A stretch of DNA of 6,941 nucleotides, taken from the NCBI GenBank assembly GCA_003229495.1, contig QIEB01000316.1:1-6941 (forward strand), in the 5' to 3' direction. Of the stretch, positions 5,487 to 6,941 are shown one piece after another. The stretch is from Flammeovirgaceae bacterium (GTDB lineage Bacteria > Bacteroidota > Bacteroidia > Cytophagales > Cyclobacteriaceae). Below the pieces are notes generated by a model, which made no database searches, was not told where the DNA came from, and saw only the letters and a program-made list of their open reading frames with translations. Within the stretch, counting starts at the first letter, position 1, and the number at the start of each line of letters is the position of its first letter. The position numbers and the translations under genes are program-made.

Positions 5487-6941
5487 ATGACTAAATCAAT
5501 GAAATACATCCTCTTTCCATTCATTATTTTAGTTTGTTATTTGCCTGTGTCGGGAACCCATATCCGAGGAGCAGAGATTACCTATAGAAGAATTTCTGAT
5601 GAGTTCTTCACCTTTGAGTTTACTCTCACAGGATATCATGATACAAGCTCACCTGTATATTTTGGTGATGGGCTCATAAACTTTGGTGACGGAAGAGAAG
5701 TTCAAATTGATCTTGAAGCATCTTCCTTTCAAGATGAAGAGTTTATTGGACATAGCAATGAATTTATTTTATTTAAAATAACCATTCAGCACACTTACAT
5801 AGCTCCAGGCTCGTATATAGTAAGTTACTTAGAGCCTAACCGAAATGATGAGATTGTAAACATCAACAAAGGTAACTATCAGAACATCCCATTCTTTGTG
5901 AAATCATTGGTGGTTATAGACCCTGCGGTAGGCATAAACAATTCTCCCATATTTAATACCTTCCCAGTAGATTTTGGATTTGTGGGTAAGATCTTCACCC
6001 ATAATCCCTGGGCTTGGGACCCTGACGGTGATAGTTTGGCTTACCGACTCATTACCCCTCGGAGGGATGGAGATACCTTAGTAACGAATTACCAAAAACC
6101 TAATGATCCCGATTTCTATCAAGCACCAACAGATTGGGATTTTGCAAATGAAAGTGGAGACGGCCCTGCTCTTTGGGAGATTAATCCGTTCACCGGAGAC
6201 CTGACTTGGGATGCTCCCGGTAATTTTATCCAGAACTCTTTGGGACCATTGTCGGAATATAATGTAGCTCTTATTGTGGAAGAATGGCGTAAGGTAGATG
6301 GCACATGGAGAAGAATTGGACATGTTACCAGGGACTTTTTGATTGATGTTATCACTGATAAGGTAAGGAGGCCTGATTTTGCCCTCCCAGAGCAAAAAAT
6401 ACTATCACCTTCTGAAACCGTGCAGGAGTTAATAATTTTTAAAGACCCGGATGGAGATCCTATTAAAGTAGAATATTTTGGGGAAGTATTTGATCTTGAA
6501 AATAGTCCCATGCAAGTAACTCCGGTTCCAGACGATTTTGTAGATGGGCCGCTAAATCTGACCTTTCAATGGACTCCGCTTCCGGAACACGCAAGGGCCG
6601 GGCCTTACTATGTGCACATGAAGGTTACCGATGATCCGGAAGACCCAGATTTGGACCCCTCAGTAACCTACAAAACATGGGTGCTGTGGCTTAGTGGCTT
6701 TCCTGATATTATCATAGATTTTCCTGATGTGATAACCGATCTTATTGAAATACCTGAATCACAGACTTTGGAACTCTATCCGAATCCTGCAACCCATGTA
6801 TTATATTGGCAACTTCCAAACGAACAACTATTCAGCCAACTAATCATTTGCAATGCTCTTGGCCAACAAACGGTTTTAGTGAATTTAACGTCTTCTAAAG
6901 TAACAGAATTGAATATTGAAAATTTACTTTCTGGGCTCTAT
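5487..6941 (+). CDS. Secreted T9SS-cargo protein with Ig/cadherin-like segments (3' end outside window)
   Basis: The frame runs 485 codons from ATG 5487 to the window edge without a stop. Residues 5-23 (MKYILFPFIILVCYLPVSG) form a signal peptide, with cleavage likely before THIRG; M5 (5499) is an alternative start, and neither has a Shine-Dalgarno. The mature start HIRGAEITYRR and FxFTLTGY resemble the N-terminal domain of large Bacteroidota surface or gliding-motility-associated proteins. FGDG occurs twice (59-62, 66-69), as in PKD-like domains. Asp-rich motifs DPDGDSLAYRL (178-188) and DPDGDPIKVEY (320-330), and the TDDPEDPD strand end (381-388), suggest Ig/cadherin-like, possibly calcium-binding, domains. 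From residue 428, LELYPNPATHVLYW and later NALGQQ and LSGLY match the type A T9SS sorting domain; only its last strands are missing. The protein is probably exported by T9SS and attached to the surface or released. Its substrate or partner is unknown. Confidence 0.9.
   Translation, partial: MTKSMKYILFPFIILVCYLPVSGTHIRGAEITYRRISDEFFTFEFTLTGYHDTSSPVYFGDGLINFGDGREVQIDLEASSFQDEEFIGHSNEFILFKITIQHTYIAPGSYIVSYLEPNRNDEIVNINKGNYQNIPFFVKSLVVIDPAVGINNSPIFNTFPVDFGFVGKIFTHNPWAWDPDGDSLAYRLITPRRDGDTLVTNYQKPNDPDFYQAPTDWDFANESGDGPALWEINPFTGDLTWDAPGNFIQNSLGPLSEYNVALIVEEWRKVDGTWRRIGHVTRDFLIDVITDKVRRPDFALPEQKILSPSETVQELIIFKDPDGDPIKVEYFGEVFDLENSPMQVTPVPDDFVDGPLNLTFQWTPLPEHARAGPYYVHMKVTDDPEDPDLDPSVTYKTWVLWLSGFPDIIIDFPDVITDLIEIPESQTLELYPNPATHVLYWQLPNEQLFSQLIICNALGQQTVLVNLTSSKVTELNIENLLSGLY

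Noticed and set aside
6078..6511. Two overlapping minus-strand open frames (105 and 130 codons)
   Set aside because: They lie antisense to the clearly coding T9SS-cargo gene, resemble no family I know, and look like shadows of its codon use.

Overview
The window comes from a Bacteroidota genome, probably a Cytophagales-like member (inference). Four things point there: a type B succinate dehydrogenase operon in the order sdhC-sdhA-sdhB with no sdhD, a protein ending in a type IX secretion (T9SS) sorting domain, a TPR protein with a C-terminal motif I associate with this phylum, and promoter-like elements matching the Bacteroidota consensus (TTTG, 19 nt, TAnnTTTG) instead of the E. coli type.

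Layout. Bases 1-834 (+) are the 3' part of a TPR-protein gene whose 5' end lies outside the window. A perfect 8-bp hairpin covers its stop codon. Bases 937-1845 (-) encode a lipoprotein built from two copies of one roughly 125-residue domain, convergent with the TPR gene. Bases 1915-1992 hold a tandem array of degenerate 7-bp units, between the sdhB stop and the lipoprotein promoter. Bases 1997-5376 (-) are the sdhCAB operon. A divergent intergenic region of 110 bp follows. Bases 5487-6941 (+) encode a secreted protein with Asp-rich, Ig/cadherin-like segments and the beginning of a T9SS C-terminal domain, cut by the window end.

How the genes work together. SdhC (five-helix, di-heme cytochrome b), SdhA (flavoprotein with the succinate site) and SdhB (three Fe-S clusters) form succinate:menaquinone oxidoreductase, linking the TCA cycle to the respiratory chain. 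The genes are packed tightly (7 nt between sdhC and sdhA, 0 nt between sdhA and sdhB) behind one recognisable promoter. The flanking genes have no evident functional link to the operon.

The main oddity is that sdhA as given is frameshifted near base 3235. The first 480 or so residues are in one frame and the last 152 in another, and a short stretch of residues seems to be missing at the junction. This is either a small natural deletion or a sequence/assembly error. Otherwise the region is mostly ordinary housekeeping and surface-protein DNA. I found no evidence of a novel multi-gene system.
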